Shown here: in pieces, positions 41,974-54,126 of the stretch
How positions within the stretch are numbered: position 1 is the first letter of the stretch
Layout of the letters: each line of letters opens with the position of its first letter
Assembly (NCBI GenBank): GCA_019775845.1
Contig: JADQAV010000018.1
Location: 503,044 to 567,043, forward strand
DNA from: Myrmaecium sp. VS I D KN 1
Lineage: Eukaryota; Ascomycota; Dothideomycetes; Valsariales; Valsariaceae
Length of the DNA: 64,000 nucleotides
Reading direction: 5' to 3'
Translations under genes and position numbers: made by a program
Notes under the pieces: model-generated
Told to the model about the DNA's origin: nothing
The model's database searches: none
Seen by the model: the letters and a program-made list of their open reading frames with translations, nothing else

Positions 41974-42746
41974 GCTGTGCACGACAACTGGTTGGTTAGC
42001 TTCGGGCGACCGTCGTGCTTTTGTTGGTGTGTGGCTCTGGAGGTATACCCTGGGACATCCAAACATTTATAGGACTGCCGTTCACTGTTTCTTTCATCGC
42101 CTTTCTTACGTCCAACGCATTCTGATCCTTGTTCTGGAGTTTACCACATGTTTTGTACGATGGCCTACGCATCAGTACGGACGCTTTGCATGCCTTGTCT
42201 TTTCTCCTTCTTTGTTCCTTTTCTCTGATGAAAGACTGTGGTTGTGTGATATCAAAGCACCGGATGCTCATCTATACAGTAGAAGGCAGCGATGCAAATC
42301 AAGGTTGGGAATAGAGAGGATGGCCAGTCGTGGAATAGAAACTTATTGATCTGATCTGTTATATCTACAGTATTTAAGAGTCTGTATGCAAAAATCGAGT
42401 GGCTCCTGATGATTTTGTACATCCGTTTTCGACTTGATATCTACAGCCTTAGGATGCCAGTGGTCGTCGGACGGATGGTGGAGCGACATCCCCAGGTGGT
42501 GCACGGGCGCCCGACCTGATAACGGGGTGCGCACAGACTCCATCTTATCGACGACCGTACTGGTACATCCAGTGCTCCGACCGCCGATGCCGATGACGAC
42601 GGACAACACCAACCTCCCTGCTCGCTCCTCCTCCTCCAAGGTATCACCACCAGGACTTCTCTCGTGTCCATAAAATAAATAGGCTCACTATTTCTCCCCT
42701 CCGCAAGCGTCCTTTCAGTCTTCTTCGCAACCTCGGAGGCCTCCCC
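41974..42746. other. Intergenic, 773 bp
   Basis: Between two genes in the same direction: 3' flank of the DUF676-like gene and promoter of the next. No supported gene. Confidence 0.5.
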
Positions 42747-45508
42747 ATGGGTCCGTTGCGGAAGAAGTCCAAGCCCAGCCCGGACAACAAGGCGCCAGCC
42801 AACCCTCCCGACAACTCCTCCTCTGCCCCCAACCCGCCTTCAGCAACCACCACCACCACAGGCAACTCGACAAATACGGACCGCTCTGCTACAACAGTCC
42901 CCAGGGCTTTTACTGATTCCCAAAGTCGTAACAAAAACGCCGAAACCGCCTCGCTCTCCACTGGGACGGCTCAGTTCACGCCCGATTCCAAGCCAAGGAG
43001 GAGGGAGGACAAGGCCACGGCCGCGTCCAACTCCCGTCGACGGACGTGGTATGGTGTCAATAGCTGGCCTCTCAAAGCCTCTCCTGCGGTTGCCCAGGTG
43101 GCCAGAGGGTCGGTATCTGTTGAGCATGGAAGTACAAAAGATGAGGATGCAGACAAAGGCAGCAAGGACATGGGGGATCGAAGCCCCGTCAAGCTGATTG
43201 GCAAGAGACGAAGCAGCAAGGGTAATCCCTTGCAGGCCGGTCTTACAAAGGTCAACGTCTCGGCCGGTGGCGAAGAGGGAGAGGCGAGCGATGGGAAGAG
43301 CACCCGGAAAGGCAACGGAACGGATGGCAAGGCAGAACAGCTTGACAAACCGAATACGCCTGCCGAGCAGGTGGCAACAGATCCGCCACTGCCTCCCGAT
43401 CCGGCTTCTGTCAACAAAACAGCCGGCGTAGAGAAAGCAGAGGAGAAGAAGGAGCAACCCAAGCCGGCACAGGCTTCAGGCTGGAGAATCTGGTGGTCTC
43501 GGCCGGATGGGTATGATGCCAGCCAGAAGGATGGCACAACCGTCACGGCTAGTGAGACGGTGGAGGAAGCCCAGAAAACACCATTGCCGCCAATGACGCC
43601 CTTAGAAGCACCGCAAGACAGCCCCGTGATTCAGAATAACGATAGCATGGCAGCACAGGACAACTCCGTCTCCTCACCCAACTTAGCTAAGGCTAACGGC
43701 AAGGATGACGAAGGTACCCAGCGCAGGTCTTGGTTTTGGCTTTGGAGCAGCTCTCAGAACTGTCGCGATGACAACCAGAATACTACGCAAGCTGTGAACC
43801 AGTCAGAGCAGGCGCCAAAAAGCGATCAGCCAGAACAAATCTCGCAGACAGAAAATACCTCTGCATGTACACAACCCGCTGAGCCTGCTCAGCCGGCGAA
43901 AGAACCCCCAAAGCAACCTGCGAAGTCCAGCGGGTGGGCCTTCTGGTCCCGCGGGCAGCCGGACGAGAAGCCTCGCCAAGACGGTGAACCGCACAAGGAG
44001 GTTGGAGAGCTCGCCGTGGCTGATACACCTTCCCAGTCGCACCCCGAAGCTGCACAATATGAAGAAGAGGAAAGTCCGAAGAAAGACGCTGCCAAGTCAA
44101 TCAGGGGCCGGCCAAAGGGAAAGGGGTCGAAGGCACCGGCATCTACCAAGTCAACTCCCTCACAGAGCCCAACGAGAAGTAGCACAGAGACTGCGGCCGC
44201 AAAGCAAGCTCTTAACAGAACGCAACCGCATCCGAACCTGCTTCTTCCTAGTTTTGACAACACCTATCGACTTGCACAGACGCCGTCTTACTGGCAACAG
44301 CTCCGCCGGTACCTGCTTGGTGGCGAGCTCGAACCTCCCCACCTCCAACGCCTCATGCATCCGCCCCGTATTAAGAAAGCCCTCGCCATAGGCGTGCATG
44401 GATACTTCCCTGCTCCGCTCATTCAAAAGGTCCTGGGACAGCCCACGGGTACCTCTATTCGTTTCGCCAACGCCGCCCACGCGGCCATCAAGGAATGGAC
44501 CGCATCCCAGGGCTACGACTGCGAGGTGGAGAAGGTCGCACTCGAGGGGGAGGGCTTCATCGCCGACCGCGTCGCGACGCTGTGGAAGCTGCTGCTGAAC
44601 TGGATCGAACACGTGCGGTCGGCGGACTTCATCATGGTGGCCTGCCATAGTCAGGGCGTGCCGGTGGCCATCATGCTGGTGGCGAAGCTGATCCAGTTCG
44701 GGTGTGTGAATGCGAGCCGGATCGGGATCTGTGCGATGGCGGGCGTGAATCTGGGACCGTTTCCGGAGTTCAAGACGCGCTTCTTGGGCGCGGGAGCGGC
44801 GGCGGAGCTGTTTGAGTTCTCGCGGCCGGAGAGCAAGGTGAGTCAGTTGTATGTTGAGGCGCTTGGTGAGGTCTTGAGGCACGGAGTGAGGGTGGTGTAT
44901 GCAGGGAGTATGGATGATCAGCTTGTTAGCCTTGAGGTGAGTGCCCTTCTTCTTGCATCTTCTACACCAGCCGCTGACGAGGACAGTCCTCCACCTTCTC
45001 CCCGCTGAGCCACCCAGCTGTCTATCGTGCCGTCTTCGTGGACGGCCGTTCGCACGCCCCGGACTTCTTAACTCAGCTCGTCGGTTTCGTGCTGAAGCTG
45101 CGCAACCTGGGCGTCTCCGACCACGGGCTCATCCGCGAGCTGAGCCCGGCGCTGGCGGGCTCGCTGTACTCGGGCGAAGGGCACAGCCGGATCTACGACG
45201 ACCCGCAGGTGTACCGGCTCGCGGTGCGGATGGCGCTGGAGACGACGGACCTGCCGGCCTGGCCGGCGCCGGCGTTCGGCGGGTACCGCGAGGGCGGCGC
45301 GGTGGCCACGGGCCAGGTTGGCGCCACGGGCAACAATCCCTTCTTCTTGCCGTGGGCGATGCGGGGCGTGTTGGAGGAGGAGGTGGTGAAGAGGCATTTG
45401 GGGGAGGAGGTGGAAGGGTTGTTGCGGTTGTTTGAGGATTGGAAACCGAGTAGTAAAGGGTTGAGGGATGTGAAGTTTCGACTGGAGGGGGTGCGGAGTA
45501 AGCTTTAG
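42747..45508 (+). CDS. YML020W-like fungal protein with alpha/beta-hydrolase core
   Basis: Exons 42747..44936 and 44987..45508 give 903 aa. Residues 1-500 are Lys/Ser/Pro/Gln-rich and probably disordered, with repeated Trp-containing motifs (SGWRIWWSR, RRSWFWLWSS, SSGWAFWSRG) that look like short docking or membrane-interface repeats. From about 510 a conserved domain begins: YWQQLRRYLLGGELEPPHLQRL, ALAIGVHGYFP, then VACHSQGVPV with a putative nucleophile Ser635, and LSHPAVYRAVFVDGRSH just after the intron. This layout matches the uncharacterised yeast family YML020W. Enzymatic activity is not shown for the family. The upstream neighbour is also an alpha/beta hydrolase, but of a different family. 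Confidence 0.82.
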
Positions 45509-45977
45509 ATGTGGTTCCTGACTTCTTTTTTTCTCTCATCGATTTGACGGCGTTTGGCGGGATGAGGGGTTACTCTGGTTTGTTTTCTCTCTTTATGGAT
45601 CAAGGTTGCATGGCGTTTCGAGGGTTGGGAAGGCTTGCCACTTGTACTTACGGGCTGGCTGGAATTGGGATTGTTACATAGGGTATACATATTGATTCCT
45701 TAGCGTCTCGGTATTTTTGCTCCGCAGTGGCTCAAAGTTGACAGCAGTTCAGGAGAGAGGCTTCTTCTCGCACACTGACGCCGGATGACTCCTAATCAGA
45801 ACCGCTGTCGATTTTGTGGAAATTGGAGGTTTGTGAACTCGAGCACCCTCAAGGCTGTAAGGCTAGAAGGCGGTAAAGCATTCTGCCATATCCCGTCCGC
45901 CTCCGCAATAATTGATGATTGCGCCCGCGGAACTTCTGTGAAGCCAGAAATTCTCAACCTCAAACGACCGACAGCAC
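45509..45977. other. Intergenic, 469 bp
   Basis: 3' flank of the YML020W-like gene and promoter of the tRNA-modifying enzyme. No gene seen. Confidence 0.5.
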
Positions 45978-47725
45978 ATGCTGCGCATCTTTCGAACGGC
46001 AGCAGCGGCAAGAGCGCGGTACAGCACGATGTCCGCTCCCAAACCGCCGCATAATCCGCTCGTCGTGGTGCTGGGCGCCACCGGCACGGGCAAGTCCAAT
46101 GTAAGCTCGCGCAATCCTCCGCCGCCGCCGCGGCGCAACCGTCAGAGCAAGAAGAACGGGCTGATCTGATCACGAACAAGCTAGCCGTCGAGCTCGCGCT
46201 GCGGTACAACGGGGAGATCATCAACGGCGACGCCATGCAGCTGTACGAAGGGCTGCCCATCATCACGAACAAGATCCCGGCAGCGGAGCGCCAGGGGGTG
46301 CCGCACCACCTGCTCGGCGTCATCGGCCTGGACGAGCCGGCCTGGACGGTGCCGGTGTTCGTGAAGAAGGCGCTGGCCGCGATCGAAGGGATCCGCGCCC
46401 GGGGCCGCCTGCCCATCTTGGTTGGGGGCACGCACTACTACACCCAGAGCCTGCTCTTCCCGGACGCGCTCGCGGCCGAGGAGGTCGAGGGCTCGGAGGC
46501 CAGCGACTTTGAGTCCCAGGAGGAGGCCCGCAGGCGCTTTCCCATCCTCTCCGCGACCACGCCCGAGATCCTGGCTGAGCTCCGTCGCGTCGATCCTGTC
46601 ATGGCGGATCGATGGCACCCGAACGATCGCAGGAAGATTATCCGCTCATTGGAGATCTACCTCCGCACCGGCAAGCCCGCGTCGCAGGTCTACGCGGAGC
46701 AGCAGGCGCGCCGGCGGCAGCAGAGTGCGGATGCTGCGGATGCCGCCGCCGCACCCGAAAGCGTCTCGCCGCCCTCCTCCCACGTCCCCGGCCAGCCGAC
46801 CCGGTTCCCGACCCTCCTCCTCTGGGCGCACACCCCGCGCCACATCCTCACCGAACGCCTAGACGCCCGCGTCCACCAGATGGTCGCGCAGGGCCTGCTA
46901 GACGAAGTCGCCGCCCTACACGCGCACGCCAACTCCCCGCCCGCGCCCCGGGACCCAACCCGGGGTATCTACGTGTCAATCGGCTACAAAGAATTCCTCC
47001 CCTACCAAAGCCTGCTCAGCTCCTCCTCCTCCTGTCCCCCCGCGGACCCGGCCGCGCTCGCGCAGGCGAAGCGCGACGCCATCGCCCAGACCCAGATCGC
47101 CACCCGCCAGTATGCCCGCAGCCAGGTGCGCTGGCTGCGCATCAAGCTCCTCGCCGCCCTGGCCTCCACCCCCTCCGACGTCCCCAGCGCCGCCGCCGCC
47201 CGCACCGCGACGGCCGACCGCCAGCTCTTCCTCCTCCCCACGCCCAGCGCGGAGCCGGACGCCTTCGCCCGCACGGCCGTCGGCCCCGCGTCACGCGTCC
47301 TGCGCGCCTTCCTCGCAGGCGACCCGCTCCCAGACCCCCTCACGCTAAGGGAGGACGGCCCCGACGGCGCCAGTGCACCACTGCTCCTGGGCGACGAAGA
47401 GCGCGCCATGCTGACCGAGCGCGTGGCCGACATGGCGCGCGACCGGGCGCTCTGGTTCCGCGAGCGCTGCGACGTCTGCGGGACGACTTGTGTCGTCCGC
47501 CGCGAGTGGGAGAACCACGTCCGGTCCAAGGGCCACCGGCGGCGGGTCCGGGAAAGGATGCGCGAGGTCGAACGCGCGGGCCGGGAGGAGCAGCGGAGGG
47601 TGGAGCGGGAGGAAAGGCGGCGGCGGCGGGGGGAGGATGATGTGTTGGGTGAGGAGGGGTTGGGGGGTTTGGGGGTGGGCAGTGAGGGGGAGGGGGAGCG
47701 CTCGAGGGCCGAGGAGGGACATTGA
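45978..47725 (+). CDS. MOD5: tRNA dimethylallyltransferase (tRNA isopentenyltransferase)
   Basis: Exons 45978..46100 and 46181..47725 give 555 aa. The enzyme adds an isopentenyl group to A37 of certain tRNAs. The P-loop GATGTGKSN (about 34-42) abuts the splice, followed by LAVELALRYNGEIINGDAMQLYEGLPIITNK, then GVPHHLLG, PILVGGTHYY and a C-terminal C2H2 finger typical of eukaryotic forms (CDVCGTTCVVRREWENHVRSKGH, about 475-497), ending in a basic/acidic tail. Two in-frame ATGs are present: Met1 opens an Arg/Ala-rich presequence (MLRIFRTAAAARARYST) and Met18 (46029) opens MSAPKPPHNP. As in yeast MOD5, this could give mitochondrial and cytosolic/nuclear forms. Confidence 0.94.
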
Positions 47726-48245
47726 TACCATCGTAATCGCTGGAAGAATTGGAAAAGAAGACGGGAATTTTCATGATTCTGTACAGTGAACAAGAGGGAA
47801 AATGTAGTAAAGCAATGAGCGGAGTGTGTGTGTAAGTTTGTACAATGGATCGTGATTGGAAAAACACCCATTCCCCTTTTCCGAACCCAGATGCCACCGC
47901 CCTTGAATTGTCCCCGCAATCGCAAAAGAAAAAGATCGACTATTCGTACATGGGAGAGAGAAGTAAAGGGAATAAGTCTGCGCATCGGAGACTGCTCATC
48001 ATACATGTCCATCGCTCTCTCCAATCCCACGGAGACTCCAAGCTCGCTTTGGGATAGAAGTTCTGGGGGTGGAAAAATCTGGGTTTTCCTCCAGTTGAGC
48101 GTCAACGCGTGTGGTATGGACAGTTTACTTCCTCCGATAATGTTTCGCTGCGCATGACTCGGTAAAATGGCCTGCGTCAAGACGAAACCCCTGTCTGACT
48201 ACAAGGCGTAGCCCTGCGTTGCCGCCTATTGACTTGAGGCGTAGC
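47726..48245. other. Intergenic, 520 bp between converging genes
   Basis: 3' flanks of the MOD5-type gene (plus) and TOM22 (minus). No gene seen. Confidence 0.5.
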
Positions 48246-48923
48246 TTACAACGCGGCCTGCGGCTGCGGCTGGCCAGGAGCAGAGGTGGAAGCGCCAGGA
48301 GCAAGGAGCTATCGAACGACGTACGTTAGTAAGAAAGCCGCAATGACGCCATGAGAAGAGACATGGATTCCCTTCCACAGCCGCCAAGGAAAAACCCTCA
48401 AAATATCTTTCAAACAATCAAACTCACCTCGTTGGCACTCTGCTGCATGCGCATCTCCCGCTCCATCTCGACCATCTGCTGCTCCTCGGCGTAGGCGAGG
48501 GCCCAGGGCACGCCGAGCAGCAGCGCGCTCGTGCTCACGACCCAGAGCGTCTTGCCGCCCATCAGCAGGCCGGAGCGCACCCAGTCGGTCGTCGTGGCCG
48601 TGGCGTTGGCGAGGCGGGCCCGGTAGGTGGGCGGGAGGATGTCCTTGAGGGCGTAGATGCGCTCGAGCAGCGTCTCCTCGTCGGCGATGCTGGAGGTGGT
48701 GGATTCGATGTCGGAGTCGGCGTCTGGGGAGCACGTGCGACATGCAAGGTCAGTGGAACATCCTCCGGGAGGATACGGTTGGAATGGGGACCGGATCGTT
48801 GGGAAGAAGGAAGGAGGGGAAGGGAACTGTACCGCTGTCGGTGTCCCAGTCGTCCTCGCCGGCGATGGGGCCTTCCTGCTCACGGAGGTAGTCCTCGTCG
48901 ACGACTTCTTCGAGCTTGACCAT
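48246..48923 (-). CDS. TOM22: Mitochondrial import receptor subunit TOM22
   Basis: Exons 48923..48833, 48723..48428 and 48308..48246 give 149 aa. An acidic cytosolic domain (MVKLEEVVDEDYLREQEGP, DDWDTDSDADSDIES) binds presequences. The conserved segment ETLLERIYALKDILPPTYR precedes the single membrane helix (about 92-112, TLWVVSTSALLLGVPWALAY). A short intermembrane-space part, EEQQMVEMEREMRMQQSANE, ends in a Pro/Gln tail from the 63-nt last exon. Length and layout match fungal Tom22. All three exons join in phase. The next gene on the same strand is TOM40, the channel Tom22 assembles with. Confidence 0.95.
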
Positions 48924-50080
48924 TTTGTAGTGATGTGTGCGGGGGGCGTAAGAAAGACCGTGTAAAACTGGAAAGCGACCTCGAGGTGGATGAGGCCTAG
49001 AGTTGGTGGAAAGATAGGCTGGCTTGAATGGGTGGGTGGATGATGGTGTACGATATTTAGTAGATGGTGAATTACTCTTGACGCCCAAAGCTTTCAACTT
49101 CTGCTCGTCGAGATGATCCCTGCCGCTCCCGGGGTCTGGCGCTACGTTTCGCCGAACGGCTGACGGACGCCAAGACTTCACCGGCGTCCCCTCAAGGCTG
49201 GCGATTCCCTCGCGTCAGGTTACGACACTACACGATTTGGGATCTACCGAACCGGGCGATATTGATTATATCAAGGAGTATATGCCGGTTTTTCATCCAG
49301 TTTAAATTTAGGCACTCTCTTTGAGACTCGAATAAACCTAAGCATCGAGCTATCTCCATGTCTACGGTACATCCACGACGTCAGACTTCTGAACGGGACT
49401 GCCTGTATGACTTCGCTCTTTCTCCGTAAGCTTGTTCAGCCCCAGCAGAAGGTTGAGCTCCTTCCAAGCGTAACGTGACGAATCAAGCAAATTAATCGAT
49501 AGGATGAGAGGAAGGAGAGTTTTTCCGCATGCCTACTATATATACAAAGTTACAAGGGGGTGGGACTCAAACGAACCTTACATCCACGGGAAGTGTAGAC
49601 CATGCCATTCGAAGGATTCCCAGAGAGAAAGAAAAACCTAGAGCGTACGCGTGAAACGGAACCCAGCCGATACAAGGCATCCACTCCCAGATAACGACCC
49701 CTCTTTTGAACCAGAATGAAGAGAAAAAGGATAACGTACAAAGGAGCCCTCCATAAGGCACAACGCCGCCGCGTGCGATTTCCGGGGCAGTCCTCGTAAT
49801 ATCCCATCCCTTCATTTCCCGCCCCATCAAAGAACAAACCCGCCGATTGAACTCACGTAATCGGTAACAGAAAAGGGCGTAGGGAACGGTGGACTGTCTA
49901 TCGAACGATTTCCCCGTTGCGCTTACGACATTTTCCCTGAATGATGGATAGGAAACGCTTTCATGCAGAGTTTAAGATGTAGAGTTGGTGATAATACAAT
50001 GGCGGAATAATTTTTCATCAAGTTCCAGCGGTGAATGCAGGCGTGAGCTTAATGGTAATGGAATCGGGGTGAGATTCCGT
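48924..50080. other. Intergenic, 1.16 kb between TOM22 and TOM40
   Basis: Contains the TOM22 promoter and the TOM40 3' flank. Frames near 49550-49837 on the minus strand lack support. No RNA gene recognised. Confidence 0.5.
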
Positions 50081-51270
50081 TTAGAAAGGAGGAGGCATCG
50101 TCGCTTGGTCTTGTTGCGCCATAACCTCCTCATCAGCAGCCTCGATCGAAACGGCGAGACCGAGCTTCGCAGCGCCCTGTATTTTTGTTAGCCGTGGATC
50201 GTGGTGATGCTCGAAATGGGAGCCTACCTTGGCGTGATCGATCTCTCCGGCAAAGGTGACTTGCACAGGAGGAGCAACCCTCTTCTCCAAGAGACAGCCG
50301 ACCTTACCATCGCTGTCGAGCTGTGCGCGGAAAGAGGAGGCGCGGAAGTCGTACTTAGCACCGATGGTAGCGACACCCTCCTTCCGGATACCACCCATCA
50401 TACCGCCAGGGCCCATGCCCATGCCAGCGAACTGGAGGTTGACGTTGACACCGGCCTCGACCTTCTCGGTCAATCGTCTCCAGTAAGAACCCTGGATGCC
50501 ACCCTGGGCCAAGAGCTGAGCGCTCGCGATCCAGTCCGAACCCTTGTACCTCGCAGCGTATGACAGGACCATCTCCGGACCGTGTGTCACGGCAGCACGT
50601 TGCCAGATACCCTCAAGACCGAGAGAGAGTTTGGGCGTGATGGACTGAAGGTAGCTACCCATGAAGATACCGGTCAATCCACCGTCGAGGATGGAAGGGT
50701 TGATAGCCTTGATGCTCGCAGTGAAATCGGCACCAGTGTAATCGTTCTCGAAGGAGAACATAGCCTGGCCGGGGCCAGCGGCGATCTGAGCGCTGGTCTT
50801 GGTGACCAGGGCGGAGTTCCATCGGTAGTTGAAACGACCGGAGAAGGAGAATTCATTGTCGAGGTTGGCTTGAAGGAAAACCTGGGCAAGTTAGATTATC
50901 GGCCTGCTGTAGACGACTCGACATCGGCGGCTGAACCAACCTTGGGCGATCCGTAGAGCGCAGCGTATGTGTACGGCGGAAGACCCTGCGCGCCCATCGA
51001 CAGCGCATGGGAGATCTGGAAAAGAGGGGCAACGCTGAAGGCCTTGGTGAGGTCAGCCCGGAGGCCGGAGAAGGTGAGGTTGTCAAGGAAGACGTCGCGC
51101 TGGACTTCCTTGGCAATGTTCTCTACGGTGCCCGGGTTGGTCAAGCCCAGAGCCGCTCTCATATCAGAAAAGGAACCGTAGAGATCCAAGACCTTCTGCA
51201 CGGCGGCATTGTTCCCCAGAATGCCGAATGGGTTGTGCTGCGGTTTTTGGAAGTCCATGGCGGCAGACAT
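50081..51270 (-). CDS. TOM40: TOM40, mitochondrial outer-membrane protein import channel
   Basis: Exons 51270..50941, 50881..50228 and 50176..50081 give 359 aa, the usual fungal length. Tom40 is a 19-strand beta-barrel of the VDAC/porin-3 superfamily and the pore for nearly all imported proteins. The N terminus ([28 protein letters not shown]) and the segment [20 protein letters not shown] are hallmark Tom40 sequence. Alternating strands follow ([69 protein letters not shown]), and the tail ends [11 protein letters not shown]. Introns join in frame at SPK-VFLQAN and DHAK-GAAKLG. It is divergent from the phosphofructo-2-kinase gene. Confidence 0.96.
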
Positions 51271-52258
51271 GGCTGTGACTGGCGGCGACAGAGGATTGAA
51301 GAGGGACTGGTGGTCTGCAGTCAGGTGCGCACAGTCTCAAAGCAGCTCCGACGGGATGGGAACAGGGAGATGGATGGAAGGGAGAGAGTTGTACGGGCGG
51401 CTGATGGGGGATGGAGGTGAGAACAGCTTGACGGCAGACCGGGCTCCACCAACATTTTCTGACGAGGAATCTCTGACCAGGGCGTTTGGAGGCGCCGCCA
51501 AGAGATCTCACGTGCGGGATGTCGTCCATCAACCTGGAAGTTCAGATTGTGGCCTCAGGACGAAGAAAATCAAATGATGACAGTGTCGGCCTGAGGTTTT
51601 GAGGTGTCAATTCCCCAAGCTTCCAAAGGACCACGGCCACGCACGGCCAAAGCTTTCACCTGCTCCATCCCTCTCTCCCGTCTTGGCCGCCCGCCCACCT
51701 GCATCTTCCAGACCCGGCTCTCCCAATCCTGCCCGCGATCTCTTCGTGCAGCCGAGCACACAGTCAGCAACTCCGACCGGCCCGCTCTCGTCGATTTCCT
51801 GCCCGGGAGCTGCCTGAGCGCGCCGTCGGACTCGGGTCGTGAACGCCTGCCAAACCTCCTGCGACGCTCCTAGTTCTCCCGTCGTTCCCCACCGTCGTAG
51901 CATCATTTTATTTTCACCTGACCGCGACATGTGCAGCCTCTGATCAAGGTCGCAACATCTCCCGGCTGTGGCTCAGTCGCCGAGCAGAGCAGAGAATACC
52001 CCGGAGCTTCTGACGACATCGGCAATCGCCCTTCCAGTCTTGCTTCACCTCTTCAACTCTCACCTAATCTCCTGCTGCCAGCTGTCGCGCCGGCACAAGT
52101 CTACTACGGGAGACCCTTGATTTGGCCCTGGCACTCCAGCCTCGAAGCCTAAAACCCTCACCACGTCGCTCTTGACCACTTCATCCGTATTTAACTGATC
52201 GGGGTTTTCGACCTGCGTGACATATCATCCCTCGCCCCTTCCTCTTCCGCGTTCCACG
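51271..52258. promoter_or_regulatory. Divergent promoter region, TOM40 / phosphofructo-2-kinase
   Basis: 988 bp between divergent starts, with CT-rich 5' UTR-like sequence just before 52259. Short frames exist (51604-51873 and others), none with family support. Confidence 0.5.
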
Positions 52259-54126
52259 ATGGACACTCTACTGTATGTGAACGCCCGTCTCAAGTCACTT
52301 ACCTTCATATCTACCTTACCTATAAACCCCCTTAGACTTCATGCCTTGGCTAGTCCTGCTGGCGGATCTCGCCATCGCAGCTTTACTGACATGCCTATTC
52401 CACAGAACGGCAGAGGTGGCGGCAAATTCGCCCAGGTTTCGTCGGAGGTCAAGTACCTTCGTCGATGCCATTCATGATCTTCCGGAGAAGGATGAGATGG
52501 CACCGGCGCAGCTGTATAGCACCGAATCTGGCCGACTCTTCCATTCCGGCCGCATGGTGATTGCAACTGTCGGTCTGCCAGCGCGCGGGAAAACGCACAT
52601 TTCCGTCTCGTTGGCGCGGTACCTTCGATGGTTAGGTGTCAAAACTCACGTTTTTCACCTGGGCGATTACCGGAGGGCGACTGTTGGCCCAGGGAAAGAT
52701 GTGCCGGACGACTATTTCTTTATCAACGCTTCCCCTAGTTCGGTCCTTCTCAGGAACAAGATCTTGAAAAAATGTCGAGAAGACATCTACCACTTCCTGG
52801 AGCACGAAAATGGCCAGGTCGCGATCTATGATGCGGTGAACGCCATTTCTGTTGGGCGCCAGGCTCTGGCCAAGGAGTTTGCCAAACATTCCATCCAGAC
52901 CCTGTTCATCGAATCTCAATGCACTGATGAGCGCATCATACAAGAGAATGTCAGAAGTGTCAAGATTTCTTCCCCAGATTACGCCGGCTGGTCGGACGAG
53001 GATGCCATCAAGGACTACCTAAAGCGCATCAACACCAAGATCCCTCATTTTGAAACCATGGAAGAGCCGGATTTGCACTGGATCAAGATGATCAACGCCG
53101 GCGAGCGCGTCATGGTCAACAAAACTGCCTTCGGTTACCTTTCTCAGCGTATTGTTTTCTACCTCCTCAACCTCCACATCAAACATCGTCAGATCTACTT
53201 CGCCCGCGCCGGGACCACCACGGAAGAAGACTCATACAAGGCCGACGCTTCTCTTTCGTCGGAAGGCCGCGATTACGCCCAGAGGATGACCGACACGCTT
53301 CTCCGGCATCGGGAGCAAGAACACCAAGAGATAGTCGAGCAAGGAGGCCCGGATACCGCCCTGTCACCCTTGATTGTTTGGACCTCTACCCGCCGACGCA
53401 CTATCGAAACAGCAGAACCTTTCGCCAATCTCGGATATCGTATACGCCAACGGCCGCAGATGAGCCAACTACACCCGGGCGTTTGTGAGAAATTAACCGA
53501 AGCAGAAATTCGTGCAAAATACCCCGAAGAAGTTGCCAAACACGAAGCTGATCCTTACCATCACCGATACCCCCGCGCGGAAAGTTACCACGACCTCGCT
53601 GTCCGCATGGAACCGATCATTCTTGAGCTTGAGCGATCTCACAACGATATTCTTATTATCGCTCACGAAAGTGTGTTGCGCGTTCTTTACGGCTACCTCA
53701 TGGCCTGCAACGCCACGGACATACCCAAACTTGAATTCCCCCGGGATGAGATCATCGAGGTATGTGGTTTCTTCGGAAGCTTGGGTTATACTGCCATATG
53801 CTGACCTCTAGCCCTAGATCATCCCGTCCTCATACAATAACGTGGCGCGTCGCATCCATATTCCCGGTCTACCTCCGAGCATCATTTCAAGCAGCCCAGA
53901 GGACCTCATGATTCCCGTCCGCCCCCCTGAACAGATTTCGCCCATGATACGGCCACTGAGCTCGCCAGCGCCGGAGCAGCTCACCACACGGATGATCGCG
54001 CGACGAGGCTCGGGAACACCTCGAGCCGGCAGTGGGACCGCTACTCCGCTCGATGGAAGCGCGGCGAACAGGGCAGGCCCGCAACCGCTAAGGGTGAGAG
54101 AGACGCATGTTGATCCGCAGGCATGA
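52259..54126 (+). CDS. 6-phosphofructo-2-kinase with inactive-looking bisphosphatase domain
   Basis: Exons 52259..52272 (MDTL and two bases), 52406..53759 and 53818..54126 give 558 aa. The kinase makes fructose-2,6-bisphosphate, the activator of phosphofructokinase-1. The N-terminal MAPAQLYSTESGRLF leads to the P-loop GLPARGKT (61-68) and YLRWLGVKTHVFHLGDYRR. The C-terminal phosphoglycerate-mutase-like domain normally starts with a catalytic RHG; here it reads YFARAG, placing Ala273 where His is required. The later LIIAHE histidine and VWTSTRRRTIETA are kept. Loss of this His is known in kinase-only yeast Pfk26 (Ser there). The 14-base first exon is inferred from an exact phase match. The tail after 470 is Pro/Ser-rich. 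Confidence 0.92.
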
